A stretch of DNA of 42,654 nt from an uncultured Ruminococcus sp. (GTDB lineage Bacteria > Bacillota > Clostridia > Oscillospirales > Ruminococcaceae): the NCBI GenBank assembly GCA_900752785.1, contig CAADWP010000065.1, positions 1 through 42,654 of the forward strand, read 5' to 3'. Made by a program: the position numbers and the translations under genes. This document shows, piece after piece, positions 14,506-22,769 of this stretch; position 1 is the first letter of the stretch; every line of letters begins with the position of its first letter. The notes under the pieces are model-generated. The model saw only the letters and a program-made list of their open reading frames with translations. It did no database searches and was not told where the DNA came from.

Positions 14506-17133
14506 ATGGCAAATAAGTATTGCTATCTTTTCTCTGAAGGCAATGCCAACATGAGAGAGCTTCTCGGCGGTAAGGGCGCTAACCTCGCTGAGATGACAAA
14601 CATCGGTCTCCCTGTTCCCCAGGGCTTCACAATCACTACAGAGGCTTGCACTCAATATTATGAGGACGGCGGTATCAGCGACGAGATCATGGCAGAGATC
14701 AACGAGTATATCACGAAGATGGAAGAAATCACCGGCAAGAAATTCGGCGATAAGGAGAATCCGCTCCTCGTTTCTGTTCGTTCCGGTGCTCGCGCATCTA
14801 TGCCCGGTATGATGGACACTATTCTCAACCTCGGTCTTAATGAAACAGTTGTTGAAACTATTGCGGCTAAGTCCGGCAATCCTCGTTGGGCTTGGGACTG
14901 CTACAGAAGATTTATTCAGATGTATTCCGACGTTGTTATGGAAGTCGGCAAGAAGTATTTTGAAGAGCTCATCGACGAAATGAAAGCTAAGAAAGGCGTT
15001 ACACAGGACGTTGAGCTTACCGCAGACGACCTTAAGGAACTCGCAGGACAGTTCAAGGCTGAATATAAGTCTAAAATCGGTACTGATTTCCCTGCTGACC
15101 CCAAGGAACAGCTTATCGGCGCTATCAAGGCTGTATTCCGTTCATGGGACAACCCCAGAGCAAATGTTTACAGACGTGACAATGATATTCCTTTCTCATG
15201 GGGTACTGCTGTTAACGTTCAGTCAATGGCGTTCGGAAATATGGGCGACGACTGCGGTACAGGCGTTGCATTTACCCGCGATCCTGCTACAGGCGAAAAG
15301 AAGCTCATGGGCGAATTCCTTACAAACGCTCAGGGCGAGGACGTAGTTGCAGGCGTTCGTACTCCTATGCCTATTGCTCAGATGGCTGAAACATTCCCCG
15401 AGGCTTACGCTCAGTTCGTTGAAGTTTGCAAGACTCTTGAAAATCACTATCACGATATGCAGGACATGGAGTTCACTGTTGAAAACAGAAAGCTCTTCAT
15501 GCTCCAGACAAGAAACGGTAAGAGAACTGCTCAGGCTGCACTCCAGATCGCTTGCGACCTCGTTGACGAAGGCATGAAGACAGAGCAGGAAGCTGTTGCA
15601 ATGATCGACCCCAGAAATCTTGACACACTTCTTCACCCGCAGTTCGATACAAAGGCTCTCAAGGCTGCTACTCCTATGGGCAAGGGTCTCGGCGCATCTC
15701 CCGGAGCTGCTTGCGGTAAGATTGTATTCACTGCTGATGATGCTGAAGCATGGGCTGCTAAGGGCGAGAAAGTCGTTCTTGTTCGTCTTGAGACTTCACC
15801 CGAGGACATCACAGGTATGAAGGTTGCTCAGGGTATCCTCACAGTTCGCGGCGGTATGACTTCACACGCTGCTGTTGTTGCACGTGGTATGGGTACTTGC
15901 TGTGTATCAGGCTGCGGCGACATAAAGATGGATGAAGCTAACAAGAAGTTTGAGCTTGCAGGAAAGACATTCACTGAGGGAGACTACATCTCTATCGACG
16001 GTTCTACAGGTAACATTTACGATGGTATTATTCCTACAGTTGACGCTCAGATTGCCGGCACATTCGGCAGAATCATGGGTTGGGCTGATAAGTACAGAAC
16101 TCTTAAAGTCAGAACAAACGCTGATACTCCTGCTGACGCTAAGAAAGCTCGTGAGCTCGGCGCTGAGGGAATCGGTCTCTGCCGTACAGAGCACATGTTC
16201 TTCGATCCTGAGAGAATTGCTGCTTTCCGTGAAATGATCTGCTCCGATACTGTTGAAGAGCGCGAGGCTGCTCTTGCTAAGATCGAACCCATGCAGCAGG
16301 CTGACTTTGAGGCTCTCTACGAAGCTCTTGAGGGTTGTCCTGTTACTATCAGATTCCTTGATCCTCCTCTTCACGAATTCGTTCCTACTGAGGAAGCTGA
16401 TATCAAGGCTCTTGCAGAAGCTCAGGGCAAGTCCGTTGAGACTATTAAGGCTATTATTGATTCACTCCACGAATTCAACCCGATGATGGGTCACAGAGGA
16501 TGCCGTCTTGCCGTAACATACCCCGAGATCGCTAAAATGCAGACAAAGGCTGTTATTAAGGCTGCTATCAACGTTAAGAACGCTCATCCCGATTGGGCTA
16601 TCGTTCCAGAGATCATGATTCCTCTCGTTGGCGACGTTAAGGAGCTTAAATACGTTAAGAAAGTCGTTGTTGAAACTGCTGACGCTGTTATCGCTGAGGC
16701 TGGTTCTGACCTCAAGTACGAAGTTGGTACAATGATTGAGATCCCGAGAGCTGCTCTTACTGCTGACGAAATTGCTGCCAACGCAGACTTCTTCTGCTTT
16801 GGAACAAATGACCTTACACAGATGACTTATGGCTTCTCAAGAGATGATGCCGGCAAATTCCTCGACGCTTACTATGACAGAAAGATTTTCGAGAACGATC
16901 CTTTCGCTAAACTCGATCAGACTGGCGTCGGCAAACTCATGGAAATGGCTATCAAGCTCGGCAAGCCTGTTAATCCCAATCTCCACATCGGTATTTGTGG
17001 TGAGCACGGCGGTGATCCTACATCCGTTGAGTTCTGCCACAAGATCGGTCTTAACTACGTATCTTGCTCACCTTTCCGCGTTCCGATTGCTCGTCTTGCT
17101 GCTGCACAGGCAGCTATTAGTAATAGGGATTAA
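14506..17133 (+). CDS. ppdK: Pyruvate, phosphate dikinase
   Basis: An 875-residue protein of typical length that interconverts pyruvate, ATP and phosphate with phosphoenolpyruvate, AMP and pyrophosphate. The N-terminal ATP-grasp domain has LLGGKGANLAEMTNIGLPVP and the SVRSGARASMPGMMDTILNLG block; the central phosphohistidine domain has GGMTSHAAVVARGMG with the catalytic His; the C-terminal PEP/pyruvate domain has GLCRTEHMFF, MGHRGCRL, GTMIEIPRAA and ICGEHGGDP. In anaerobic Firmicutes it works in glycolysis or gluconeogenesis. Codon use is strongly biased (GCT, CTC, AAG), as expected of a highly expressed gene. GGAGG precedes the ATG. The coding sequence ends normally (ARLAAAQAAISNRD) exactly where the mobile element appears to begin. 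Confidence 0.97.
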   Translation: MANKYCYLFSEGNANMRELLGGKGANLAEMTNIGLPVPQGFTITTEACTQYYEDGGISDEIMAEINEYITKMEEITGKKFGDKENPLLVSVRSGARASMPGMMDTILNLGLNETVVETIAAKSGNPRWAWDCYRRFIQMYSDVVMEVGKKYFEELIDEMKAKKGVTQDVELTADDLKELAGQFKAEYKSKIGTDFPADPKEQLIGAIKAVFRSWDNPRANVYRRDNDIPFSWGTAVNVQSMAFGNMGDDCGTGVAFTRDPATGEKKLMGEFLTNAQGEDVVAGVRTPMPIAQMAETFPEAYAQFVEVCKTLENHYHDMQDMEFTVENRKLFMLQTRNGKRTAQAALQIACDLVDEGMKTEQEAVAMIDPRNLDTLLHPQFDTKALKAATPMGKGLGASPGAACGKIVFTADDAEAWAAKGEKVVLVRLETSPEDITGMKVAQGILTVRGGMTSHAAVVARGMGTCCVSGCGDIKMDEANKKFELAGKTFTEGDYISIDGSTGNIYDGIIPTVDAQIAGTFGRIMGWADKYRTLKVRTNADTPADAKKARELGAEGIGLCRTEHMFFDPERIAAFREMICSDTVEEREAALAKIEPMQQADFEALYEALEGCPVTIRFLDPPLHEFVPTEEADIKALAEAQGKSVETIKAIIDSLHEFNPMMGHRGCRLAVTYPEIAKMQTKAVIKAAINVKNAHPDWAIVPEIMIPLVGDVKELKYVKKVVVETADAVIAEAGSDLKYEVGTMIEIPRAALTADEIAANADFFCFGTNDLTQMTYGFSRDDAGKFLDAYYDRKIFENDPFAKLDQTGVGKLMEMAIKLGKPVNPNLHIGICGEHGGDPTSVEFCHKIGLNYVSCSPFRVPIARLAAAQAAISNRD

Positions 17134-17134
17134 T

Positions 17135-17272
17135 CAGAAAATCGCTATACAATGGGATTTTCCGATAACCTATGAAATGGCAAGAGCCTATCAGAAGGCT
17201 AACGGCAAGTATTTAAGGCAAAATCAGTGGGAAGATATAACTCTCGTGATGAGCCTTGAACTTGGTAAATAA
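17135..17272 (+). pseudogene. Start-less ORF remnant at the left end of the element
   Basis: Immediately after the ppdK stop, in another frame, an open stretch encodes about 45 residues with protein-like composition (IAIQWDFPITYEMARAYQ, then NGKYLRQNQWEDITLVMSLE) and ends in TAA. It has no start codon with a ribosome site; upstream its frame runs into ppdK. It looks like the 3' end of a gene cut by the element's end; in the circular form it could be rejoined to a 5' part at the right end. The family is not recognised. Confidence 0.45.
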
Positions 17273-17279
17273 AAAGATT

Positions 17280-17320
17280 ACCCCGTATCCGACGGTTAAA
17301 CCGTTAGATACGGGGTTTTT
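17280..17320 (+). terminator. Intrinsic terminator at the left end of the element
   Basis: CCCCGTATC (17281-17289) pairs with GATACGGGG (17307-17315), with an inner ACGGT/ACCGT pairing, followed by TTTTT. It would end ppdK transcription before the element genes. Confidence 0.9.
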
Positions 17321-17375
17321 CTATTCCCTGAATATATGATAAGCTCAAACCAACATTAAGAAAGGCGGAATTATT

Positions 17376-17924
17376 ATGAAGAACAGTAAAGCAATCGGAA
17401 GTCCCATATCACAGAACGACAGAAATGTCAATACCTTTTCTGAAAGAAATTTCAAGGGTTCTCCCTTATCACAGAATGACAGATTTGTCAACCCCTTCTC
17501 TGAAAATTTTTTCGAGGGGTTCATAGCACAAAAGCTGACAGATGTCAAGTCTTTTCTGAAATATTTTTCAGAAAAAACCGAAGCACAAACTGAGGAAAAT
17601 GTCAAGACCTTTTTCAAGATTTTTTTCTTCGGTGCAGAACTCAGGAATAAGGTTACAAATCTGAAAGCGGAGCTTGACGCTAAGGAGTATAGAACATTCG
17701 TCTATCCCCGTACTATTAAGGGTGCAAGCACGGCTGAATTCATTAAGACAAAGCGTGAGTATGACAAGCTCCGTGCCGAGGTCGAGGAAATGGGCAGAAT
17801 TGCCGATGAAATCGAAGCGGCAATGTATGAAGCACATCTTGACGAATTTGTCAATACCTTTTTTGAAGAAAAGTTTGGAGAAATCGGAGATAACGATATT
17901 CTCGTGCTGGAGATTGAATTCTGA
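17376..17924 (+). CDS. Repeat-bearing protein of unknown function, first gene of the element
   Basis: A 182-residue protein. Residues about 7-85 are degenerate 20-residue repeats: GSPISQNDRNVNTFSERNFK is followed directly by GSPLSQNDRFVNPFSENFFE, then weaker copies. The C-terminal half (from ELRNKVTNLKAELDAKEYRT) is charged and probably coiled-coil, and ends with an acidic segment. The repeat is also visible in the DNA with a 60-base period. The ATG is preceded by AAAGGCGG. The stop overlaps the ATG of the next gene (TGATG), so it is translated with the HTH protein and may act with it in replication or regulation. No family is recognised. Confidence 0.7.
   Translation: MKNSKAIGSPISQNDRNVNTFSERNFKGSPLSQNDRFVNPFSENFFEGFIAQKLTDVKSFLKYFSEKTEAQTEENVKTFFKIFFFGAELRNKVTNLKAELDAKEYRTFVYPRTIKGASTAEFIKTKREYDKLRAEVEEMGRIADEIEAAMYEAHLDEFVNTFFEEKFGEIGDNDILVLEIEF
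17418..17547 (+). repeat. Three spaced inverted repeats of TGACA-TGTCA type
   Basis: GACAGAAATGTC (17418-17429), TGACAGATTTGTCA (17477-17490) and TGACAGATGTCA (17536-17547) occur at about 60-base steps inside the coding sequence. Each is a dyad with a two- to four-base centre and is followed by a CTTTTCTGAAA-like block. Confidence 0.6.
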
Positions 17925-18721
17925 TGGCGTATTGCAGAGTTGAAACAGCAGACGGATACACGGTAATGTCAAATTACCATTTAAGAGATATGCGGCTTTC
18001 TCTTAAAGCCAGAGGTTTACTCTCCCAAATATTATCGCTCCCTGAAAAATGGGATATGACAATCTCAGGTTTATCGAAAATCAACCGTGAATGTTCCGAT
18101 ACTATCGCTTCTATCATAAAGGAGCTTGAAGCAACAGGATATATCACCCGATACCGAGAACGGCGAAAAAATGGAACTTACGGCGAAGTGTTCTACGATA
18201 TAAGAATGAAGCCACGCCATTTCGACGAACCTAAACGGAATAAATCCGAACGGGTAAAACCCAAACAGATGTCCTCGGCACAATTAAGTAAAGAGAAATC
18301 AAATAAAGAAAAAGAAAATAAAGAGCTTTTTAATATCAATCAATCTATCCTGCCTGATGGGATTGATAAGATTGACGGATACAGAGCAATCATTCTTGAA
18401 AATATCGAATACGACCTAATCGTTGACCAATACAACAAGGCACAGCTTGATGAAATTGTCGATATAATGCTTGAATGTGTATGCTCAGAAGCGGAAACGC
18501 AGAATATCGGAAAGGATAAAGTTCCGACCGAGCTTGTCAAGAGCCGTATTCTGAAGCTCAATTCTATGCACATCGAGTATATCTTCTCCTGTCTGAAAGA
18601 AAATCCAAGCAAAGTGCGTAATATCAAGTCCTATCTGAAAACAGTCCTGTATAATGCTGCCGTTACTATCGACAACTATTATACCTCCGAAGTGAATTAT
18701 CACTTTAATGGGGGCGGTTAA
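17924..18721 (+). CDS. Replication-initiator-like HTH protein with DUF6017 C-terminal domain
   Basis: A 265-residue protein. The N-terminal region (residues about 8-90) is a helix-turn-helix domain of replisome-organiser style (LSLKARGLLSQILSLPEKWDMTISGLSKI, then IASIIKELEATGYITRYRERR). A lysine-rich linker (KSERVKPKQ...KEKENKE) follows. The C-terminal domain (about 150-260) fits DUF6017, with VKSRILKLNSMHIEYIFSCL and IKSYLKTVLYNAA. Such proteins head Tn1549-like elements and are thought to start element replication or control it; this is inference. It overlaps the previous stop by one base and is followed by a strong hairpin terminator. Confidence 0.85.
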   Translation: MAYCRVETADGYTVMSNYHLRDMRLSLKARGLLSQILSLPEKWDMTISGLSKINRECSDTIASIIKELEATGYITRYRERRKNGTYGEVFYDIRMKPRHFDEPKRNKSERVKPKQMSSAQLSKEKSNKEKENKELFNINQSILPDGIDKIDGYRAIILENIEYDLIVDQYNKAQLDEIVDIMLECVCSEAETQNIGKDKVPTELVKSRILKLNSMHIEYIFSCLKENPSKVRNIKSYLKTVLYNAAVTIDNYYTSEVNYHFNGGG

Positions 18722-18736
18722 TTCCGTCCCGTACAT

Positions 18737-18773
18737 AGCAGTCAAGTATCAAAAACACTTGACTGCTTTTTTT
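18737..18773 (+). terminator. Intrinsic terminator after the HTH/DUF6017 gene
   Basis: AGCAGTCAAGT (18737-18747) pairs perfectly with ACTTGACTGCT (18757-18767), followed by a run of seven T. This is a strong terminator in the middle of the element's co-directional genes. Confidence 0.9.
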
Positions 18774-18795
18774 ATGTCCAAAAGGAGGTCAGACA

Positions 18796-18822
18796 ATGAG
18801 TTTCCCACTCAAAATCCCTTAG
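18796..18822 (+). CDS. Possible eight-residue leader peptide
   Basis: ATG-AGT...CCT-TAG encodes MSFPLKIP and has an excellent AAAGGAGG site seven bases upstream. It lies between a terminator and pcfB, whose own AAAGGAGG follows 20 bases later. It could be a leader peptide or the stump of a deleted gene. Confidence 0.35.
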   Translation: MSFPLKIP

Positions 18823-18855
18823 CAAGAACAAAAATAACCCGAAAGGAGGACAGTA

Positions 18856-19332
18856 ATGCAGGAGCAGAACTCCGAAAAAGTCGTGTCGCTCTCGGTCAGG
18901 GCAACAAAAGTAACGGCAAATGTGCTGAAATCGGCTGTAAGAGCCTATCTCTCGGCACAGAAAAACAAGTCCCCGAAGGTCTATAAAGGAAAACAGTCGG
19001 TAAAACACCTTATTCAAAAAGGCGAAAAGCTCACGAATATTGAAGTAACCGACCAAAACATTAAGTCCTTCAACAAAACTGCCCGTAAGTACGGTATCGA
19101 CTATTCTCTCAAAAAGGACGGCTCTGAAAAGCCGCCGAGATACTTCATCTTTTTCAAGGCAAAGGACGCAGAGGTTATGAACGCTGCTTTCAAAGATTTT
19201 GTTGGAAAAGAACTCAAAAAGAAGGAAAAGCCATCTATCAAGGCAAAGCTTAAAACTCTCGGTGAGCAGGTCAAGCAAAAGGCTCAGGAGCGTACAAGAG
19301 AGAAAAACAAGACACGGGAGGCAGAACTGTAA
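18856..19332 (+). CDS. pcfB: PcfB-family (DUF3801) conjugation protein
   Basis: A 158-residue soluble basic protein. The core (residues about 12-110) has the DUF3801 pattern (LKSAVRAYLSAQKNK, GKQSVKHLIQKGEKLTNIEVTDQNIKSF), and the C-terminus is a lysine- and arginine-rich helix (EQVKQKAQERTREKNKTR). In enterococcal pCF10 PcfB is an accessory that brings the relaxosome to the coupling protein PcfC. That role fits here, because the gene's stop TAA overlaps the ATG of the VirD4 gene by one base. AAAGGAGG precedes the ATG. Confidence 0.85.
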   Translation: MQEQNSEKVVSLSVRATKVTANVLKSAVRAYLSAQKNKSPKVYKGKQSVKHLIQKGEKLTNIEVTDQNIKSFNKTARKYGIDYSLKKDGSEKPPRYFIFFKAKDAEVMNAAFKDFVGKELKKKEKPSIKAKLKTLGEQVKQKAQERTREKNKTREAEL

Positions 19333-21119
19333 TGAAATTTGACAAGCAAAAAGTAATGAAGGTTCTGCCTTTTATTATCCTCGGATATTTCTTCAACAAG
19401 GTATCTCAGGCATTTACAAGTGCCGCAGGCACAGAACTTGGCGACAAGATAATGAACGGTATGGACGGCTTGGGCGAGGTTTTCCTCAATCCCTTGCCGA
19501 GTTTCAACCCGATAGACCTTCTCATAGGTGTTGCGGGTGGCGTAATCGTAAAGCTCGTTATTTACGTCAAAGGTAAAAATGCAAAGAAATACCGAAAAGG
19601 CTGTGAGTACGGCTCTGCCCGATGGGGTAATGCCGAAGATATTAAGCCATATATGGCTGACAAGTTTGAGGATAATGTCATTCTTACCGAAACGGAACGT
19701 CTGACTATGGACGGCAGACCGAAGGCAGGACCCAAGTACGCACGAAACAAGAATATCCTTGTAATCGGTGGCTCAGGCTCAGGTAAAACACGATTTTATG
19801 TAAAGCCGAACTTACTTCAAATGCACAGCTCCTATGTGGTTACAGACCCGAAAGGAACGGTGCTGAACGAAGTCGGAAAGGCTCTGCAAGACGGCGGATA
19901 TGCAATCAAGGTGCTGAACACTATCAATTTCAAAAAGTCAATGCACTATAATCCACTTGCCTATATCCGTTCTGAAAAGGATATTTTGAAGCTCGTAAAC
20001 ACAATTATTGCCAACACCAAAGGCGAAGGCAGTCAAAGCGGTGAAGATTTCTGGGTAAAGGCTGAAAGACTTTACTACTCGGCACTTATCGGATATATCT
20101 GGTACGAAGCTCCAAAGGAAGAAAAAAATCTCAATACCCTTATTGAGATGATAAATGCCAGTGAAGCACGAGAAGATGACGAAACCTTTGAAAATCCCAT
20201 CGACCTGTTGTTTAAGGAGCTTGAACAGAAAAATCCTGAGCATTTTGCCGTAAGGCAGTACAAGAAATACAAACTGGCAGCGGGAAAGACCGCAAAATCA
20301 ATCCTCATATCCTGCGGTGCAAGACTTGCACCTTTTGACATTGCGGAGCTGCGTGAATTAACAGAAGATGATGAACTTGAGCTTGATACGTTAGGCGATA
20401 AAAAGACGGCACTTTTTGTCATAATCTCGGATACCGATGATACTTTTAACTTTATCGTAGCCATAATGTACACTCAGCTTTTCAATCTGTTGTGTGACAA
20501 AGCCGACGATAAATACGGCGGCAGACTCCCTGTTCACGTTCGCTTTATACTCGATGAGTTTGCGAATATCGGACAAATACCAAAATTCGACAAACTCATA
20601 GCAACGATACGAAGCAGAGAAATTTCAGCTTCAATTATCTTGCAGGCACAAAGTCAGTTAAAGGCGATTTACAAGGATAATGCGGATACTATCGTGGGCA
20701 ACTGCGATACAACACTCTTTCTCGGTGGTAAGGAAAAGACCACTCTGAAAGAAATTTCCGAAATTCTCGGAAAGGAAACCATTGACCTGTATAACACTGG
20801 TGAAAGCAGAGGAAAAGAAACCTCGCACTCTCTGAATTACCAGAAAACAGGCAAAGAGCTTATGTCGATGGACGAACTCAGCGTAATGGACGGCAGTAAG
20901 TGTATTTTGCAGCTTAGAGGCGTGAGACCTTTTCTCAGTAATAAGTACGATTTAACGAAGCATCCAAAATTCGCTCTGACCTCTGACGCTGACGAAAGAA
21001 ATCTTTTCGATGTAGAAAAGTATCTATCCCATAAGCTCACAGTAAAACCGAATACAGTCGTTGAGGTTTACGACTGCTCGGAAACAAACGAAGATGACAC
21101 GCAAGCCGCTGATGAATAA
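19332..21119 (+). CDS. VirD4/TraG-type conjugative coupling ATPase
   Basis: A 595-residue protein. Two N-terminal membrane helices (about residues 10-25 and 60-80) are followed by the nucleotide-binding domain with Walker A GGSGSGKT (146-153), the VTDPKGT motif, a Walker B-like VRFILDEFANIGQIP and SIILQAQSQLKAIY. The coupling protein recognises the relaxase-DNA complex and pumps it into the type IV channel at the inner membrane. It is coupled by a one-base overlap to pcfB, and its 3' end forms half of a terminator hairpin. It corresponds to PcfC of pCF10. Confidence 0.95.
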   Translation: MKFDKQKVMKVLPFIILGYFFNKVSQAFTSAAGTELGDKIMNGMDGLGEVFLNPLPSFNPIDLLIGVAGGVIVKLVIYVKGKNAKKYRKGCEYGSARWGNAEDIKPYMADKFEDNVILTETERLTMDGRPKAGPKYARNKNILVIGGSGSGKTRFYVKPNLLQMHSSYVVTDPKGTVLNEVGKALQDGGYAIKVLNTINFKKSMHYNPLAYIRSEKDILKLVNTIIANTKGEGSQSGEDFWVKAERLYYSALIGYIWYEAPKEEKNLNTLIEMINASEAREDDETFENPIDLLFKELEQKNPEHFAVRQYKKYKLAAGKTAKSILISCGARLAPFDIAELRELTEDDELELDTLGDKKTALFVIISDTDDTFNFIVAIMYTQLFNLLCDKADDKYGGRLPVHVRFILDEFANIGQIPKFDKLIATIRSREISASIILQAQSQLKAIYKDNADTIVGNCDTTLFLGGKEKTTLKEISEILGKETIDLYNTGESRGKETSHSLNYQKTGKELMSMDELSVMDGSKCILQLRGVRPFLSNKYDLTKHPKFALTSDADERNLFDVEKYLSHKLTVKPNTVVEVYDCSETNEDDTQAADE

Positions 21120-21135
21120 TCAGACGGCTGTTTTT
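21104..21135 (+). terminator. Intrinsic terminator overlapping the virD4 stop codon
   Basis: AGCCGCTGAT (21104-21113) pairs with ATCAG-A-CGGCT (21119-21129, one bulge), followed by GTTTTT. The 5' arm is in the last codons of the coupling-protein gene. Confidence 0.75.
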
Positions 21136-21184
21136 GTGTCCAAATTCAAATCAAAACTATTTAATTTAAAGGAGATTTTTAACT

Positions 21185-21400
21185 ATGGATTTTTTTAACT
21201 CTGCTGTTGATGTTCTTCAGACACTTGTAATCGCTCTTGGTGCCGGTCTTGGCGTATGGGGCGTAATCAACCTTCTCGAAGGCTACGGTAACGATAACCC
21301 CGGTGCAAAGTCACAGGGTATGAAGCAGCTTATGGCTGGCGGTGGCGTTGCTCTCATCGGTATCACACTTGTACCCCTTCTTTCCGGTCTTTTCGGTTAA
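21185..21400 (+). CDS. Maff2-family small membrane protein
   Basis: A 71-residue protein with two hydrophobic helices separated by a short polar hairpin (LQTLVIALGAGLGVWGVINL, EGYGNDNPGAKSQ, then GGGVALIGITLVPLLSGLFG). It matches the Maff2 family found next to virD4 in clostridial ICEs and resembles VirB2-like pilin subunits in size and topology; that it is the pilus or channel subunit is inference. AAAGGAG precedes the ATG. Terminator-like hairpins lie on both sides, so this gene may have its own transcript dosage. Confidence 0.85.
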   Translation: MDFFNSAVDVLQTLVIALGAGLGVWGVINLLEGYGNDNPGAKSQGMKQLMAGGGVALIGITLVPLLSGLFG

Positions 21401-21423
21401 TCCAACAGCTCGGCAAAAGCGGA

Positions 21424-21449
21424 AGCCTGCCCGAAACGGCAGGCTTTTG
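21424..21449 (+). terminator. Terminator-like hairpin after Maff2
   Basis: AGCCTGCC (21424-21431) and GGCAGGCT (21438-21445) form a perfect 8-bp stem followed by TTTGC. The short T-run suggests partial termination or 3'-end stabilisation. Confidence 0.6.
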
Positions 21450-21475
21450 CTATTAAATAAGAAAGGTGGTATGTA

Positions 21476-22345
21476 ATGGATGATATTTTGCAATCCATTG
21501 GCGACGCCATACACGACTTTTTTGTTGACGTCTGCGGTGGAATGTTTATCGGAATATTCGATGATGCCAATGCAGCTACCGGCGATATAGCAAGTCAGGT
21601 GGGGCTTACGCCCTCTCAGTGGAACGGCAGTATCTTTACAATGATACAAAACCTGTCGAAAAACGTTGTAATACCGATTGCAGGTTTAATCATCACGTTT
21701 GTTCTTTGCTACGAACTTATAACGATGATTACCGAAAAGAATAATATGCACGATATTGACACATTCATATTCTTCAAGTATGTGTTCAAGGCTTGTGTTG
21801 CAGTTATGCTGCTTTCCCACACATTTGAGATAACAATGGCGATATTTGATGTCGGGCAATGGCTTGTCAATCAGGCGGCGATATCAATTACCAACGACAC
21901 CTATGTCGATGTAACGAGCATTTATATTCAGTTCAGGGACTCACTCGACGCTATGGGAACTGGAGAACTGATTGCCCTCATGCTCGAAGCGGCTGTTGTG
22001 AGCCTTGCAGTTAAGGCGATAGCAATACTTGTTTCCGTCGTTCTTATAAACAGAATGATTGAGATTTATCTGTATTGTTCTGTTGCTCCTATCCCATTCG
22101 CCACTATGACCAATCGTGAATGGGGAAATATCGGAACAAACTATATCAGAAGCCTGCTTTCTCTTGCTTTTCAAGGACTATTCATAATGGTAATTGTGGG
22201 CATTTATTCAGCGTTAGTAAAGGATATTCTTATAGTTTCTGACCTACACTCAATGCTTATGCGTATCGGTATGTATTCCATTGTTCTCTGCCTCACGCTG
22301 TTTAAGACATCATCAATTTCAAAGTCAATTTTTAATGCTCACTAA
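21476..22345 (+). CDS. VirB6/TrbL-like polytopic channel protein
   Basis: A 289-residue membrane protein with about six hydrophobic helices (for example VVIPIAGLIITFVLCYELI, FKACVAVMLLSHTFEI, LAVKAIAILVSVVLINRMIEI and FQGLFIMVIVGIYSALV) and the conserved-looking SVAPIPFATMTNREWGNIGTNYIR segment of the clostridial ICE VirB6 analogues. It should form part of the inner-membrane channel of the mating apparatus. The ATG at 21476 has GAAAGGTGG upstream; an ATG-TAA start-stop lies five bases earlier. It lies between Maff2 and the PrgI/VirB4 pair, as in related elements. Confidence 0.85.
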   Translation: MDDILQSIGDAIHDFFVDVCGGMFIGIFDDANAATGDIASQVGLTPSQWNGSIFTMIQNLSKNVVIPIAGLIITFVLCYELITMITEKNNMHDIDTFIFFKYVFKACVAVMLLSHTFEITMAIFDVGQWLVNQAAISITNDTYVDVTSIYIQFRDSLDAMGTGELIALMLEAAVVSLAVKAIAILVSVVLINRMIEIYLYCSVAPIPFATMTNREWGNIGTNYIRSLLSLAFQGLFIMVIVGIYSALVKDILIVSDLHSMLMRIGMYSIVLCLTLFKTSSISKSIFNAH

Positions 22346-22361
22346 AGAAAGGAAATGCAAT

Positions 22362-22769
22362 ATGATTTACAAATGTAACGAAACAATCACAAGGAAACAG
22401 CAGGATTATCTTGCAAGGCTGGCTGAACTTTCGATTGAAGCGGTGCTTGGCGGAAAGAACTCCCTCTCATACCGAGTTCTTTTTCGTTCCTGCTGCGACG
22501 ACCTTGATGATAATTTTGAGGAGGTTTTTGGCACAACCGAGCTTTCCGAACTCAGGGCTTGCCAGTTCAACGACGCAGTGAAATTCCTTGCGGAATGGTT
22601 TCCAAGCGACATTATTATGGAAATAAGCGTGGATATCGAAGCGGATTTCGAGAAGTATCGCTATCGTTTTGTTGAGGAAATGCCAAAGGATAGCCCCGCC
22701 TACAAGCAGTTAATGGAGGATTTTATGTATGCCGTATGTTCAGGTTCCGAAAGACCTTGCGAAGATTAA
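22362..22769 (+). CDS. Soluble element protein of unknown function
   Basis: A 135-residue protein with no recognised domain and no membrane segment. It has cysteines clustered in FRSCCDDLDDNF and an acidic, helical C-terminal half. The ATG at 22362 is chosen because AAAGGA lies about nine bases upstream; the frame is open further back into the preceding gene. Its last 41 bases overlap the PrgI gene in another frame, so the two are translationally linked. By position it is a member of the transfer operon. Confidence 0.7.
   Translation: MIYKCNETITRKQQDYLARLAELSIEAVLGGKNSLSYRVLFRSCCDDLDDNFEEVFGTTELSELRACQFNDAVKFLAEWFPSDIIMEISVDIEADFEKYRYRFVEEMPKDSPAYKQLMEDFMYAVCSGSERPCED

Noticed and set aside
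17376..17600. 60-bp repeats considered as a CRISPR array
   Set aside because: No identical repeats with unique spacers; the units are degenerate and in frame within a gene.
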